A stretch of 64,000 nucleotides of DNA, taken from a virus. Made by a program: the position numbers and the translations under genes. Of this stretch, positions 28,226 to 36,694 are shown one piece after another; position 1 is the stretch's first letter; each line of letters opens with the position of its first letter. The notes beneath the pieces are model-generated. The model did no database searches. It saw nothing but the letters and a program-made list of their open reading frames with translations, and was not told the origin of the DNA. The DNA lies in IMG/VR virus record IMGVR_UViG_3300042566_000180, positions 28,803-92,802 of that record; one strand, given 5' to 3'.

Positions 28226-29617
28226 ATGGCAAACAAACCTAATAATCCTGCCTTGTGGTCTAGAGCTAAGTCTATGGCTAAACAAAAATTTGATGTCTAC
28301 CCTAGTGCTTATGCTAACGGATGGGCTGCTAAGTGGTATAAATCTAAAGGCGGCACTTGGCGTAAAGCTGAATACGGTATGGAAGTAATGGGAGGTGGTG
28401 GAGAAAAAATGCCACCTGAAATAGCTCGTGCACGTTTTGCAGCAGCTGGTAATCTAGATCAAATGGATAATTACGGTTATGCCTATGGTGGATATGCTCC
28501 AGAAATGATGTATGGTGGAAACCAATATATGCAGCAGGGTGGACAACAAGATCAGATTATGATGGTTATTCAGCAGTTTGCTCAAATGAACCAAGTAGAA
28601 CCTGAAAAGATTTTACAGCAATTACAGCAGATGTCTCCAGAAGATCAGCAAAGAGCTTTTGAACAAATGGTTCAAGCTGTACAACAACAAGGAGCTGGTT
28701 CACAACAACCTGGTATGCAACAACCAGACATGCAGCAAGCTGCTATGAGATATGGTGGTTATATGACAGGAGTGTTTGCTGAAGGTGGTGAACCAAACGG
28801 TGGTATGGCACTAGGTCAAATGTCTGCTGTTGCTGATAAGATGAATAAACTACGTCAGTTTGTTTCTCCAGAACAAAACTTAGATCCATGGATTGCTTCT
28901 AAGCTTGCTGTGATTGATGATAGTGTAAATAGTATTTCAGATTATATGATGTATAATCCTGAAGCTCAAGGTGAAGAAATGGAAGATGAAGAGTATGAGC
29001 AAGAAGATGAAAAAGAAATGATGGCAAGAGGTGGATACACTGTAACTAGAAGTAATGATCGTAAGGGTAAGACACATAAAGTGACAGGACCTGGTGGAGT
29101 TGTTAAATATTTTGGTGATTCTAAGTTAGGTCAGCATCCTAAAGATCCAGAAAGAAAGAAAGCTTTCTATGCTCGTCATAAAAAGAACTTAGCTAATAAT
29201 CCTTTCTTTAGAGCATTTGCTAGAGCTACATGGAAAGAAGGTGGTACTACATTTAGTGGTAATGCTTTTTATGAGAAAGGTGGTACTAACAATGCAGGTT
29301 TTAGAGCTCTACCTGAATTTGTACAACAACAGATATTATCTAATATGGCATACGGTGGTATACAATTAGATCCTGCTAAAGCTGGCACATTTAAAGCACA
29401 GGCTACTCGTATGGGTATGGGAGTACAAGAAGCTGCATCAGCAATACTTAACGCACCAGAAGGAAGATATAGTCCTGCTATGAGGAAAAAAGCTAACTTT
29501 GCTAGGAACTTTGCTAAGCAAATGGGTGGTCCAGTAGAAGGTGATATATTAGATGTCACTCCAGAAGAACTACAAATGTTAAAACAAGGTGGTTATAACT
29601 TTGAAATTATTGACTAA
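28226..29617 (+). CDS. Virion cargo protein with Gln-rich core and DUF5754-like domain
   Basis: A 463-residue protein. Residues 1-45 (NPALWSRAKSMAKQKFDVYP and ANGWAAKWYK) form a small basic module seen in many phage proteins and possibly DNA-binding. Residues 95-175 are rich in Gln and Met (QQLQQMSPEDQQRAFEQMV) and probably form a helical bundle or disordered linker. Residues 268-338 (KGKTHKVTGPGG...FGDSKLGQHPKD...ARHKKNL) resemble DUF5754, a basic domain of unknown function. More than ten Gly-Gly motifs, many preceded by Tyr or Lys, separate these blocks. It overlaps the next gene by one base (TAATG). Role: packaged internal protein, inferred from context. Confidence 0.6.
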   Translation: MANKPNNPALWSRAKSMAKQKFDVYPSAYANGWAAKWYKSKGGTWRKAEYGMEVMGGGGEKMPPEIARARFAAAGNLDQMDNYGYAYGGYAPEMMYGGNQYMQQGGQQDQIMMVIQQFAQMNQVEPEKILQQLQQMSPEDQQRAFEQMVQAVQQQGAGSQQPGMQQPDMQQAAMRYGGYMTGVFAEGGEPNGGMALGQMSAVADKMNKLRQFVSPEQNLDPWIASKLAVIDDSVNSISDYMMYNPEAQGEEMEDEEYEQEDEKEMMARGGYTVTRSNDRKGKTHKVTGPGGVVKYFGDSKLGQHPKDPERKKAFYARHKKNLANNPFFRAFARATWKEGGTTFSGNAFYEKGGTNNAGFRALPEFVQQQILSNMAYGGIQLDPAKAGTFKAQATRMGMGVQEAASAILNAPEGRYSPAMRKKANFARNFAKQMGGPVEGDILDVTPEELQMLKQGGYNFEIID

Positions 29618-31377
29618 TGAAAATACGTATTACAGGAAAAGGTTTACCTAAAGCTCAACTTGCTGGACAACAGAAAAGTAATGTCCCTACTACTTTAAGT
29701 TATAATGGTGAATTAATATCTCCTAATGATCCTAGATATGCTCAACTTATGAGTCAGTCTTCATTATTTTTAAATTCTGGTAGACAAAAACTCGGTTTGC
29801 AAAATGGTAATAAGATAGATGCTCTTAAAGCCGCTGGTCCTAAGTTTCCTAGTTTAACTTTTAAACCGTTTGGTCAAGCACCTGTACAACCTAGTGGTAG
29901 TTCTTCTATAGTTACTCCTACTGTACAACCTACTAATACTACTGCTGCTCCAGCTGCAAATACAACATCTACAACTCCTAAAAGATTTTGGCATTCTGAA
30001 TGGGATGATGAGGAGTTTGATACAGATCCTGCTTCACCGTTTTATCAAGCACCACAAGCTGCAGCAGCTAATACTCAATCTAATACATCCACAAATCCAG
30101 TTAGTTGGTACAGTAAAAATATAGGTCAACCAGTAGAAAAAGCTTTTCAAGATATTAATAGATTAACATCATGGGGAAACTTTGGTACTGAACTTGTAAA
30201 TAGTTATAAAAGAAAACAAGAATTTGATAAAAGGTTAAGACGCCAAACATCTACAGATTCTTTGTTTCCTGAAGTACCTAGTGAGATGTCAGGTAACCGT
30301 GGAGACTATGTAGTTAGTGGTAGCAGATTTGGAGAGTTTAGACCTGATGAGTATGTTGTAAATAAAGGCATGTATACTGGTCAATTCTTACCAAGAATGG
30401 CACAGTATGGTGGAGGCATTATACCTGATGAGTTAATGTTACCGGTTGACCAAATTCCTTTTTCTATGCCTTTACAGAGTCCAATGGCTACAGGTGAAGC
30501 TTACGCTACTTCTGAAAATGCTTCTCCAGCTCCAGTTAAATCTAGTGGTGCTAATCCGGTTGCAGAACAAACATGGAAAGAAGTTTCTTCTCAGTTTCAA
30601 GGAGTTCAAAATTGGGGGATATGGGGTGATGCAAACCATAAGAAATCAGTAAGTGATCATAATACTGGAGATGCTTTAGATATTGGTATAACAGGTTTAG
30701 ATCAAGGAAACGAAATAGCTCAAAAGCTTATTAAAGAAGCTCAAGATAAAAATATTAAATATATTATTTGGAATAAACAGATTTGGAATCCATCTGTTTC
30801 TAATTCATGGAGACCATATAATGGCAAAAGTCCACATACAGATCATGTTCATGTAAGTTTTAATAGAGCATCTGGTGGTAATGTGGATGGTGAAATTGCT
30901 TTAAGTCATAATAATCCTTTGAATATACATCATGGTGATTTTACTTCTAAGTATGGTGGTGTACAAGGTGCTAAAGATAGTGGTGGTTTTGTAAGTAAAT
31001 TTCCAGATTTTCAAACAGGTATTAGAGCAGCTCAAGATCTTTTATTTGGTCCGGCTTATTCTAACCTTACAATATCTCAAGCTAGAAACAAATGGGTTAG
31101 TGGTAGTCCAGATAAAACTAATGCGTCTACCCCAGATATTGTAAAAGCTATGGGGACAGATAAAGTGTTAGCAGATCTTACTCCTGAAGAACGTGATAAG
31201 TTAATAAAACAATTTGCTAGATGGGAAGGTAAGCAAGCATACAATAAATTAAGTGGTATGAAGTTGTATGCTGATGGCGGTACAATATCACAATATGAAT
31301 CTGGAGGTATATATGAACTAACAGAGGATGAAATAAAAAGTATATTAGCTTCAGGTGGTGAAGTAGAATTTCTATAA
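29617..31377 (+). CDS. Bifunctional wall hydrolase: M15-type peptidase plus lysozyme-like domain
   Basis: A 586-residue protein. Residues 305-420 have the zinc-site pattern of M15/VanY-type D,D-peptidases: SDHNTGDALDIG (His348, Asp355) and HTDHVHV (His410, His412). This would cut peptide stems of peptidoglycan. Residues 424-547 (SHNNPLNIHH...KYGGVQGAKDSGG...FARWEGKQAY) look like a lysozyme or transglycosylase-like module that would cut the glycan. The N-terminal 300 residues are Pro/Thr/Gln-rich linker with a block RPDEYVVNKGMYTGQFLPRM shared with other virion proteins. Gly-Gly motifs flank the domains and end the protein. It overlaps the preceding gene and is probably carried in the virion for penetration. 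Confidence 0.75.
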   Translation: MKIRITGKGLPKAQLAGQQKSNVPTTLSYNGELISPNDPRYAQLMSQSSLFLNSGRQKLGLQNGNKIDALKAAGPKFPSLTFKPFGQAPVQPSGSSSIVTPTVQPTNTTAAPAANTTSTTPKRFWHSEWDDEEFDTDPASPFYQAPQAAAANTQSNTSTNPVSWYSKNIGQPVEKAFQDINRLTSWGNFGTELVNSYKRKQEFDKRLRRQTSTDSLFPEVPSEMSGNRGDYVVSGSRFGEFRPDEYVVNKGMYTGQFLPRMAQYGGGIIPDELMLPVDQIPFSMPLQSPMATGEAYATSENASPAPVKSSGANPVAEQTWKEVSSQFQGVQNWGIWGDANHKKSVSDHNTGDALDIGITGLDQGNEIAQKLIKEAQDKNIKYIIWNKQIWNPSVSNSWRPYNGKSPHTDHVHVSFNRASGGNVDGEIALSHNNPLNIHHGDFTSKYGGVQGAKDSGGFVSKFPDFQTGIRAAQDLLFGPAYSNLTISQARNKWVSGSPDKTNASTPDIVKAMGTDKVLADLTPEERDKLIKQFARWEGKQAYNKLSGMKLYADGGTISQYESGGIYELTEDEIKSILASGGEVEFL

Positions 31378-31398
31378 ATTTGTAATATCTATAAGAAT

Positions 31399-33432
31399 AT
31401 GAAAAAGTATAAAGTAAGAATTAAAAGTGCTCCAGAATCTATGGCGTATGGTGGTCAAAAAAACTATGGTCTAGATCTTGGGCAACGAGATGTATACACT
31501 GATATGAACCAAAATCCATATGAGTCAGTATCTAACACTCTTCAACCTGTTGATAGAGCTGAAGCTAATATTGAAGCTGAGCTTGGTGAAACAGCATATG
31601 GAGACTTTAATAATGATGGTCGTAAAGAACATATGAAGATTGGTGGTGAAAGACATACTAATGGTGGTACACCTTTAAATGTTCCTGAAGGTACTTTTAT
31701 TTATTCTGATACAAAGAAGTTACGAATAGGTGGACCTGTACTTGCAAAGTTTGGTAAGTCAGAAAACACTAAACAGAAATTTACCCCAGCAGCTTTAGCT
31801 AAGCAGTATGATGTTAACAAGTACAGAGCTATACTTGATGATCCTTATGCTGATAAGATGGCTAAACGTACAGCTGAAAGAATGATTGATAACTATGAAA
31901 AAAAACTTGGTGGACTTGCATTAGTACAAGAGTCTATGAAAGGATTTCCTCAAGGTATTCCTGATGTAGCTATGTCTGTATTACCAGAAGGTATGGGACA
32001 ACAACTTGCTGAGATGGGAGGTTTTTATGGTGGTGATGAAGGTTATTATCAAGGTGGTGGAACTACTCCTAAAAAAGTTAAGAAGGAAGAAATAAGTAAA
32101 TATGAGAAAGAAGGATATAAGCGTGTAGGTAATACTAATGTATGGAGAAAAGCAACATCTGGTAAAGATACTAAAGATATTATTATAACTCCTGGTAAAC
32201 CAGGTACTATATCTGGGGGTACACCAGGAACATTAACTCCAGGATATAATATTCCAACTGGTGGCAGTAGTAGAGGTGGTAGTGGACCATGTGCTAATCT
32301 TAAGTACACAGTCGCTGATATGAATGCTAGACCTAATTGTTATAGTACTTTTTTAAATAAACAAGGTTTTAAAGATGCTTCAGATGGGGAAAAGCAAAAA
32401 GGATTAGATGAGCTTTTACGTGGTAGAATGCCAAAGTATACACCTGGTACTAAACCTACAACTACACCTACAACACCTGAGACTAAAACTTGTCCTGAAG
32501 GTTATACACCAGATCCTAATGATCCTACTAAGTGTATAAAAGCATGGGAAAAGATGGATGAGATTACCTATGAAGAAGATCCTACTACTATAACTACAAC
32601 CGGTGGCGGTGGTGGAGGCGGTGGTAGAAGACCGTTCTTTGGTATGCAGTTTATGGTTCCTCCTAAACGTTACACTCCTTATGCAGCACCTCTTAATGCT
32701 ATGATACCAGAACCTACGTTCTACGATCCTAATAGAGAGTTAGCTGAAGGTGCATCTAATCGTAACATGATGGCGGCTTATATGTCTCAAATGGATCCTC
32801 AGCAGTTTTCTGCTAGAGCTAGTGCATTAAATGCACAAGGAGCTGAGCAAGCAGCTAACACTATGGGTAGATATCAAAACATGAATGTTGGGGTAGCTAA
32901 TCAGTTTAGTCCTTTACAAACTGATATTATGAATAGAGTGATGGCTTATAGAGCAGATGCTGGAGACAAGTTAGCATTTAATGCTCAGCAAGAAGATAAA
33001 GCTTATCGTAATACTATGAGAATGGATCTTAAAGCTAGAGAAATGTATAATATGAATGAGCGTGATAGATACAGTAAGCTTAACATGCTTAATGAAACTA
33101 ATCCGTATTATTCTATAGAAGAAGGACCACAAGGTGAAACTCTTAAATGGAAAGATAAGAATAACTGGATGAGTATGATTACTGGACAAAGTGCTGCACC
33201 ATCTGAACAAAGTTTAGCAGCTATGAGAAGATTTGCTCTTGAATTAAAAAATGAAGGACATGATGCTGCTACTATTAATGGGTTTTTAAGATCTCAATTT
33301 CCTAATGCTTTTCAATCTAATAGGGGTGCAGGTAATGCTGCAGCTATTAATGCTCAATATGCTGCTTTAAATAGAGCACCTATGGCTCAAAGTGCATACC
33401 CATTTGGTTATGATGATGGATATGGTTATTAA
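31399..33432 (+). CDS. Virion cargo protein with Gly-Gly module, unknown function
   Basis: A 677-residue protein. The N-terminal ~115 residues (GGERHTNGGTPLNVPEGTFI followed by YSDTKKLRIGG) form a conserved block of large structural proteins in crAss-like and other Bacteroidota phages. The middle is a Pro/Thr/Gly linker (TTPTTPETK, eight Gly in a row near residue 405) with a short Cys module (CPEGYTPDPNDPTKC). The C-terminal ~240 residues are helical with Met/Asn/Gln-rich sequence (YMSQMDPQQFSARASALNAQ). It resembles packaged internal proteins more than enzymes. A repeat and promoter-like motif follow it, so a new transcript may start downstream. Confidence 0.6.
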   Translation: MKKYKVRIKSAPESMAYGGQKNYGLDLGQRDVYTDMNQNPYESVSNTLQPVDRAEANIEAELGETAYGDFNNDGRKEHMKIGGERHTNGGTPLNVPEGTFIYSDTKKLRIGGPVLAKFGKSENTKQKFTPAALAKQYDVNKYRAILDDPYADKMAKRTAERMIDNYEKKLGGLALVQESMKGFPQGIPDVAMSVLPEGMGQQLAEMGGFYGGDEGYYQGGGTTPKKVKKEEISKYEKEGYKRVGNTNVWRKATSGKDTKDIIITPGKPGTISGGTPGTLTPGYNIPTGGSSRGGSGPCANLKYTVADMNARPNCYSTFLNKQGFKDASDGEKQKGLDELLRGRMPKYTPGTKPTTTPTTPETKTCPEGYTPDPNDPTKCIKAWEKMDEITYEEDPTTITTTGGGGGGGGRRPFFGMQFMVPPKRYTPYAAPLNAMIPEPTFYDPNRELAEGASNRNMMAAYMSQMDPQQFSARASALNAQGAEQAANTMGRYQNMNVGVANQFSPLQTDIMNRVMAYRADAGDKLAFNAQQEDKAYRNTMRMDLKAREMYNMNERDRYSKLNMLNETNPYYSIEEGPQGETLKWKDKNNWMSMITGQSAAPSEQSLAAMRRFALELKNEGHDAATINGFLRSQFPNAFQSNRGAGNAAAINAQYAALNRAPMAQSAYPFGYDDGYGY

Positions 33433-33462
33433 ACTTTAAAGGTTTAGTTTTAAACTTTAAAG
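33430..33462 (+). repeat. Two 12-base direct repeats TAAACTTTAAAG
   Basis: TAAACTTTAAAG occurs at 33430-33441 and at 33451-33462. The copies start 21 bases apart, about two helical turns, which would put bound proteins on the same face of the DNA. They lie just upstream of promoter-like motif P4 in the only gap between the large cargo genes. Confidence 0.7.
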
Positions 33463-33465
33463 ATT

Positions 33466-33487
33466 TTATTGTATATTATATATGTAA
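33466..33487 (+). promoter_or_regulatory. Promoter-like motif P4
   Basis: TTATTGTATATTATATATGTA precedes the ATG at 33491. It shares the core TGTATATTATAT exactly with P2 at 7713, and in both cases a TGTA triplet-like element follows. The position suggests that the 1060-residue protein, the giant polymerase and the nuclease protein can be transcribed separately from the upstream cargo genes. Confidence 0.5.
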
Positions 33488-33490
33488 ACT

Positions 33491-36400
33491 ATGGCACAAT
33501 ACCTTCCTTATATACCAGAGACAATTCCTGAACCGGCTTTATATAAACCGGACTTTAACTTCTATGATAGAATGCTTCAAAGGAAGCAATCTATGTTTGA
33601 ACAAGGAGCTAGTAGAGTTAGATCTGCGTATACCTCAGTGCTTAACGCACCTCTTTCTAATAAGAATCTTATTCCTTTAAGAGATCAGTATATTAAAGAT
33701 GCACAAGAAAAGTTGACAAAACTTTCTTCATCTGATCTTTCTCTTATGGAAAATGTAAATGCTGCAGAACAAATCTTTTCTCCTTTTTGGCAGAACAAGT
33801 TTATGGTTCAAGACATTGCTATGACTAAGTCTTATCAGAATGAGATGCAGAAATATATGTCATGGAAAGATTCAGCTAAACCAGAAGAGCGTGAGAAGTA
33901 TAACAACATTGGTATGATGTATCTTCAAAACGGTTTAAGCAAACTTCAGAATGCTGAGTTAACACCTGAAGCGTTTGGTGCTATAGAAATGCGTAAAGCT
34001 GAACCGTTTACTAATATTGAAGCTTGGTTACAAAAACAAGCTAAAGATCAAGGTATGGATGTTAAGTATGATGATCCTAATGGACCATATTTAATTGAGA
34101 CTGTTAATGGACAGCGTTCTCAAAAGAAATATGCTACTTGGGCATCTGCTATGATTGGTAATAACTTTCAAGGTCAGTTTGAAATAACTGGTACTGTTGA
34201 GAATGAAGAGCGTGCTAAAATATTAAAACGTAATAATCCAAACCTTACAGAACCTGATATACAAAAACTAATTGCTAAAGATATTATATCAGAATTAAAT
34301 CAAGGATATACTAAAAGAAATCAAGAGATTGATGTAGAAGTAGCTAGAATTGATAGTTTGTTATCTTCAATAGGTCAGACAGGTGGTCCGAATAATCAAG
34401 CAATGTTTAATAAACTTGTTGAAGAACGTTCTGAATTAATGGGTAGAAAAGCTTCAATTGGTGAAGAGTATAAATATTTTGATAAAGAAAAAGGTAAAGT
34501 GGAAGAAGCTGTATTAGCTGCTCCAAAACAATATTTTAGTGTATTAGCTAAACAACGTCTTGTTAACAACTGGGCTACAGGTAGAGCTAGTATTGATCAA
34601 AAACTTATTAAAGAAAACGCTGCTTTTACAGCTGCACAAAGTCTTGAACTTAGAAGAGCTGAACATAACTTGGCAGTAAGTAATGCTGCATTTGATCAAT
34701 GGTATAAGACTGAAGACTTAAAGATAAAAGCTGCTAAAGGTGCTACAGGAACTGGCACAGGAACTGGTACTGGAACAGGTACAGGAACTAATGCTGATGG
34801 TACACCTGTACCTGGAGTAGATGAAAGTGGTTCATTAATTTATTCTGGTTTATCAGGTATAGATATTACTAAGACTGCTGAAACAGCTTTTGATATTTAT
34901 TCTAAAAATCAAAAGCAAGCTTTTCTTGATGCTCATAATTTGATCTTTGATCAAAAAGGTATTTTAGGTTTTGCATCAAAACTTGGATTAGATCCTGCAG
35001 AAATAGCACATGTAGCTACAGCTTTACAAACTGAGGTGGCTACTGATTATGCTCACAAGTTTACTAAAGAACAAGCAGCTGCTAGTAAAAAATTAGAAAC
35101 AGCCTTACTTAATAGTCAAGGTGTTAAAACTGCAGGTATAACTACTATAACTGGACCTGGTACATTAAGAAATGCTCTTATTGCATATGCTGGAGATTAT
35201 TTATCTGAACGTAGTAAGATAGCTGCTGATGGTTCTGATATAGCTTTAACTAATACTGAGTTTGAAGCTTTAATGAGATATTCTACAGCAGTAACTAAAT
35301 TAGATAGTTATAACGCTAACGAAGTTCAAAGAAAAAAACTTGTACAAGATAAACTTCAAAATGATCCAAAATATAAAGGATTATTAGTTGACGTAGGTAA
35401 TGGAGAAAAAGATTTAGTTACAGCTAGTAATTTAGCACCTAAGTTTAAAAGTTCATATGACTTTGAAGATGATGATGGTAATAAAGTTAAGTTAACAAGT
35501 GATGATTTAGCTAAAGCTTATGTTACAGGTAATATAACTGACTACGATCCTACATTTTTTCAAAATTTATCGTCTAGTGCAGCAGCACTTGGTGGAGGTG
35601 GAAATACTACAACATATGCTGGATATACTGTAAAAAAAGATGGTAAAGAATATCATTTGTATGGAAGATATAATTCAGGTATTGGTTATAGTAATAATTC
35701 AATTCCAGCAGGTTTGGAAGATTTAGGAAAAACTATTGGATCTTTAAACACCACATATAAGTCTTCTCAAGATCTTGTAAAGAATCTTAAAGCTGCTCAC
35801 GAGTCTGTTGTACCAGATCTTTTAATGTATAAGAACTTAACTGGTCAACAAGGTACTCTTTTTGCTTTAAACACAAAAGGTAATAAGACAATGGGTAATG
35901 GTGATAATGCAGCTTTGATAATTTATCAAGCTGTACAACCAGGAAATGTTCAGGATGTTTATGATAAAGATGGTAAACCTTTAGATCCTAGTATGATAAA
36001 AGGTATTCAAACTTTATTATCTAGTGAAAAGAACATTGAAGAATACGGTACTGGTCAGTATATACCTCAAGGCATTAATGGTAAAAAAACAATTAGATAT
36101 ATATTTAGTAAACCAATTTCAACTGAATCTAAAGATCAAGTTGCTGGAGTTGATTTAAGTAGTATAAGTTCAGGTACTGAAGTTAATTTTGTAGTTAAAG
36201 ATAATACTTCTGGTACTTATCTTGATCAGCTTCCAAATAATACTGGTTTCCAGGTTTATGATGCTATTACTAGAGGTAAGCAGATTAAATCTGACCCTAT
36301 ATTAGATGCTGCTGGATTTAGTTATACTATTACACCAAATGTCATGTCAGATAATGGTTCTGCTGTTCCACAATACGTTACTGTAGATTTAAAGTATAAA

Positions 36401-36673
36401 GTTGCAACTAATGTAAAAGATCCACAAACTGGACAATTAGTTAAAAAAGTGGAAGATAAATCGTATTTTCACACTATAAATTTACAAGGTGATAGTGCTA
36501 AATCTCCAGATGAAATTGTTTCATATCTTCAAAGTTTGTATCTTCAGAATATGAATAACAATAGAAATGTTCATTTAGAGTATCAAAAGTTTAACACAAC
36601 ACAAGCAAACGTTAATGTTTGGGACCCTAAAGCAGCATTAAAAGCAGTAGGTTTAGGTCATTTAATTAAGTAA
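33491..36673 (+). CDS. Large virion-associated protein preceding the RNA polymerase
   Basis: A 1060-residue protein starting MAQYLPYIPETIPEPALYKP. Residues 20-140 are helical and charged (RMLQRKQSMFEQGASRVRSAY), a start shared by packaged proteins next to the RNA polymerase in related phages. A Gly-Thr dipeptide run near residues 418-433 links the helical N-terminal part to a mixed alpha/beta C-terminal part. No catalytic motif is recognisable. It starts soon after promoter-like motif P4 and is followed after 21 bases by the giant polymerase gene, so both are probably co-packaged. It may act as scaffold or channel for ejection, which is inference from context. Confidence 0.6.
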   Translation: MAQYLPYIPETIPEPALYKPDFNFYDRMLQRKQSMFEQGASRVRSAYTSVLNAPLSNKNLIPLRDQYIKDAQEKLTKLSSSDLSLMENVNAAEQIFSPFWQNKFMVQDIAMTKSYQNEMQKYMSWKDSAKPEEREKYNNIGMMYLQNGLSKLQNAELTPEAFGAIEMRKAEPFTNIEAWLQKQAKDQGMDVKYDDPNGPYLIETVNGQRSQKKYATWASAMIGNNFQGQFEITGTVENEERAKILKRNNPNLTEPDIQKLIAKDIISELNQGYTKRNQEIDVEVARIDSLLSSIGQTGGPNNQAMFNKLVEERSELMGRKASIGEEYKYFDKEKGKVEEAVLAAPKQYFSVLAKQRLVNNWATGRASIDQKLIKENAAFTAAQSLELRRAEHNLAVSNAAFDQWYKTEDLKIKAAKGATGTGTGTGTGTGTGTNADGTPVPGVDESGSLIYSGLSGIDITKTAETAFDIYSKNQKQAFLDAHNLIFDQKGILGFASKLGLDPAEIAHVATALQTEVATDYAHKFTKEQAAASKKLETALLNSQGVKTAGITTITGPGTLRNALIAYAGDYLSERSKIAADGSDIALTNTEFEALMRYSTAVTKLDSYNANEVQRKKLVQDKLQNDPKYKGLLVDVGNGEKDLVTASNLAPKFKSSYDFEDDDGNKVKLTSDDLAKAYVTGNITDYDPTFFQNLSSSAAALGGGGNTTTYAGYTVKKDGKEYHLYGRYNSGIGYSNNSIPAGLEDLGKTIGSLNTTYKSSQDLVKNLKAAHESVVPDLLMYKNLTGQQGTLFALNTKGNKTMGNGDNAALIIYQAVQPGNVQDVYDKDGKPLDPSMIKGIQTLLSSEKNIEEYGTGQYIPQGINGKKTIRYIFSKPISTESKDQVAGVDLSSISSGTEVNFVVKDNTSGTYLDQLPNNTGFQVYDAITRGKQIKSDPILDAAGFSYTITPNVMSDNGSAVPQYVTVDLKYKVATNVKDPQTGQLVKKVEDKSYFHTINLQGDSAKSPDEIVSYLQSLYLQNMNNNRNVHLEYQKFNTTQANVNVWDPKAALKAVGLGHLIK
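34742..34789 (+). repeat. Gly-Thr dipeptide-coding repeat
   Basis: Alternating Thr and Gly codons (ACA/ACT and GGA/GGT/GGC) run through this segment of the 1060-residue gene. Codons vary, so the protein repeat has outlasted simple slippage. It is a flexible inter-domain linker and a possible site of length variation. Confidence 0.8.
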
Positions 36674-36694
36674 TCAATACATAAAGATAGATTC

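Noticed and set aside
28110-28388. Plus-strand frame spanning the end of the 2117-residue gene and the start of the next
   Set aside because: The two flanking genes read well in their own frames and only nine bases separate them. The Ile/Leu-rich product looks like frame-shifted AT-rich sequence.
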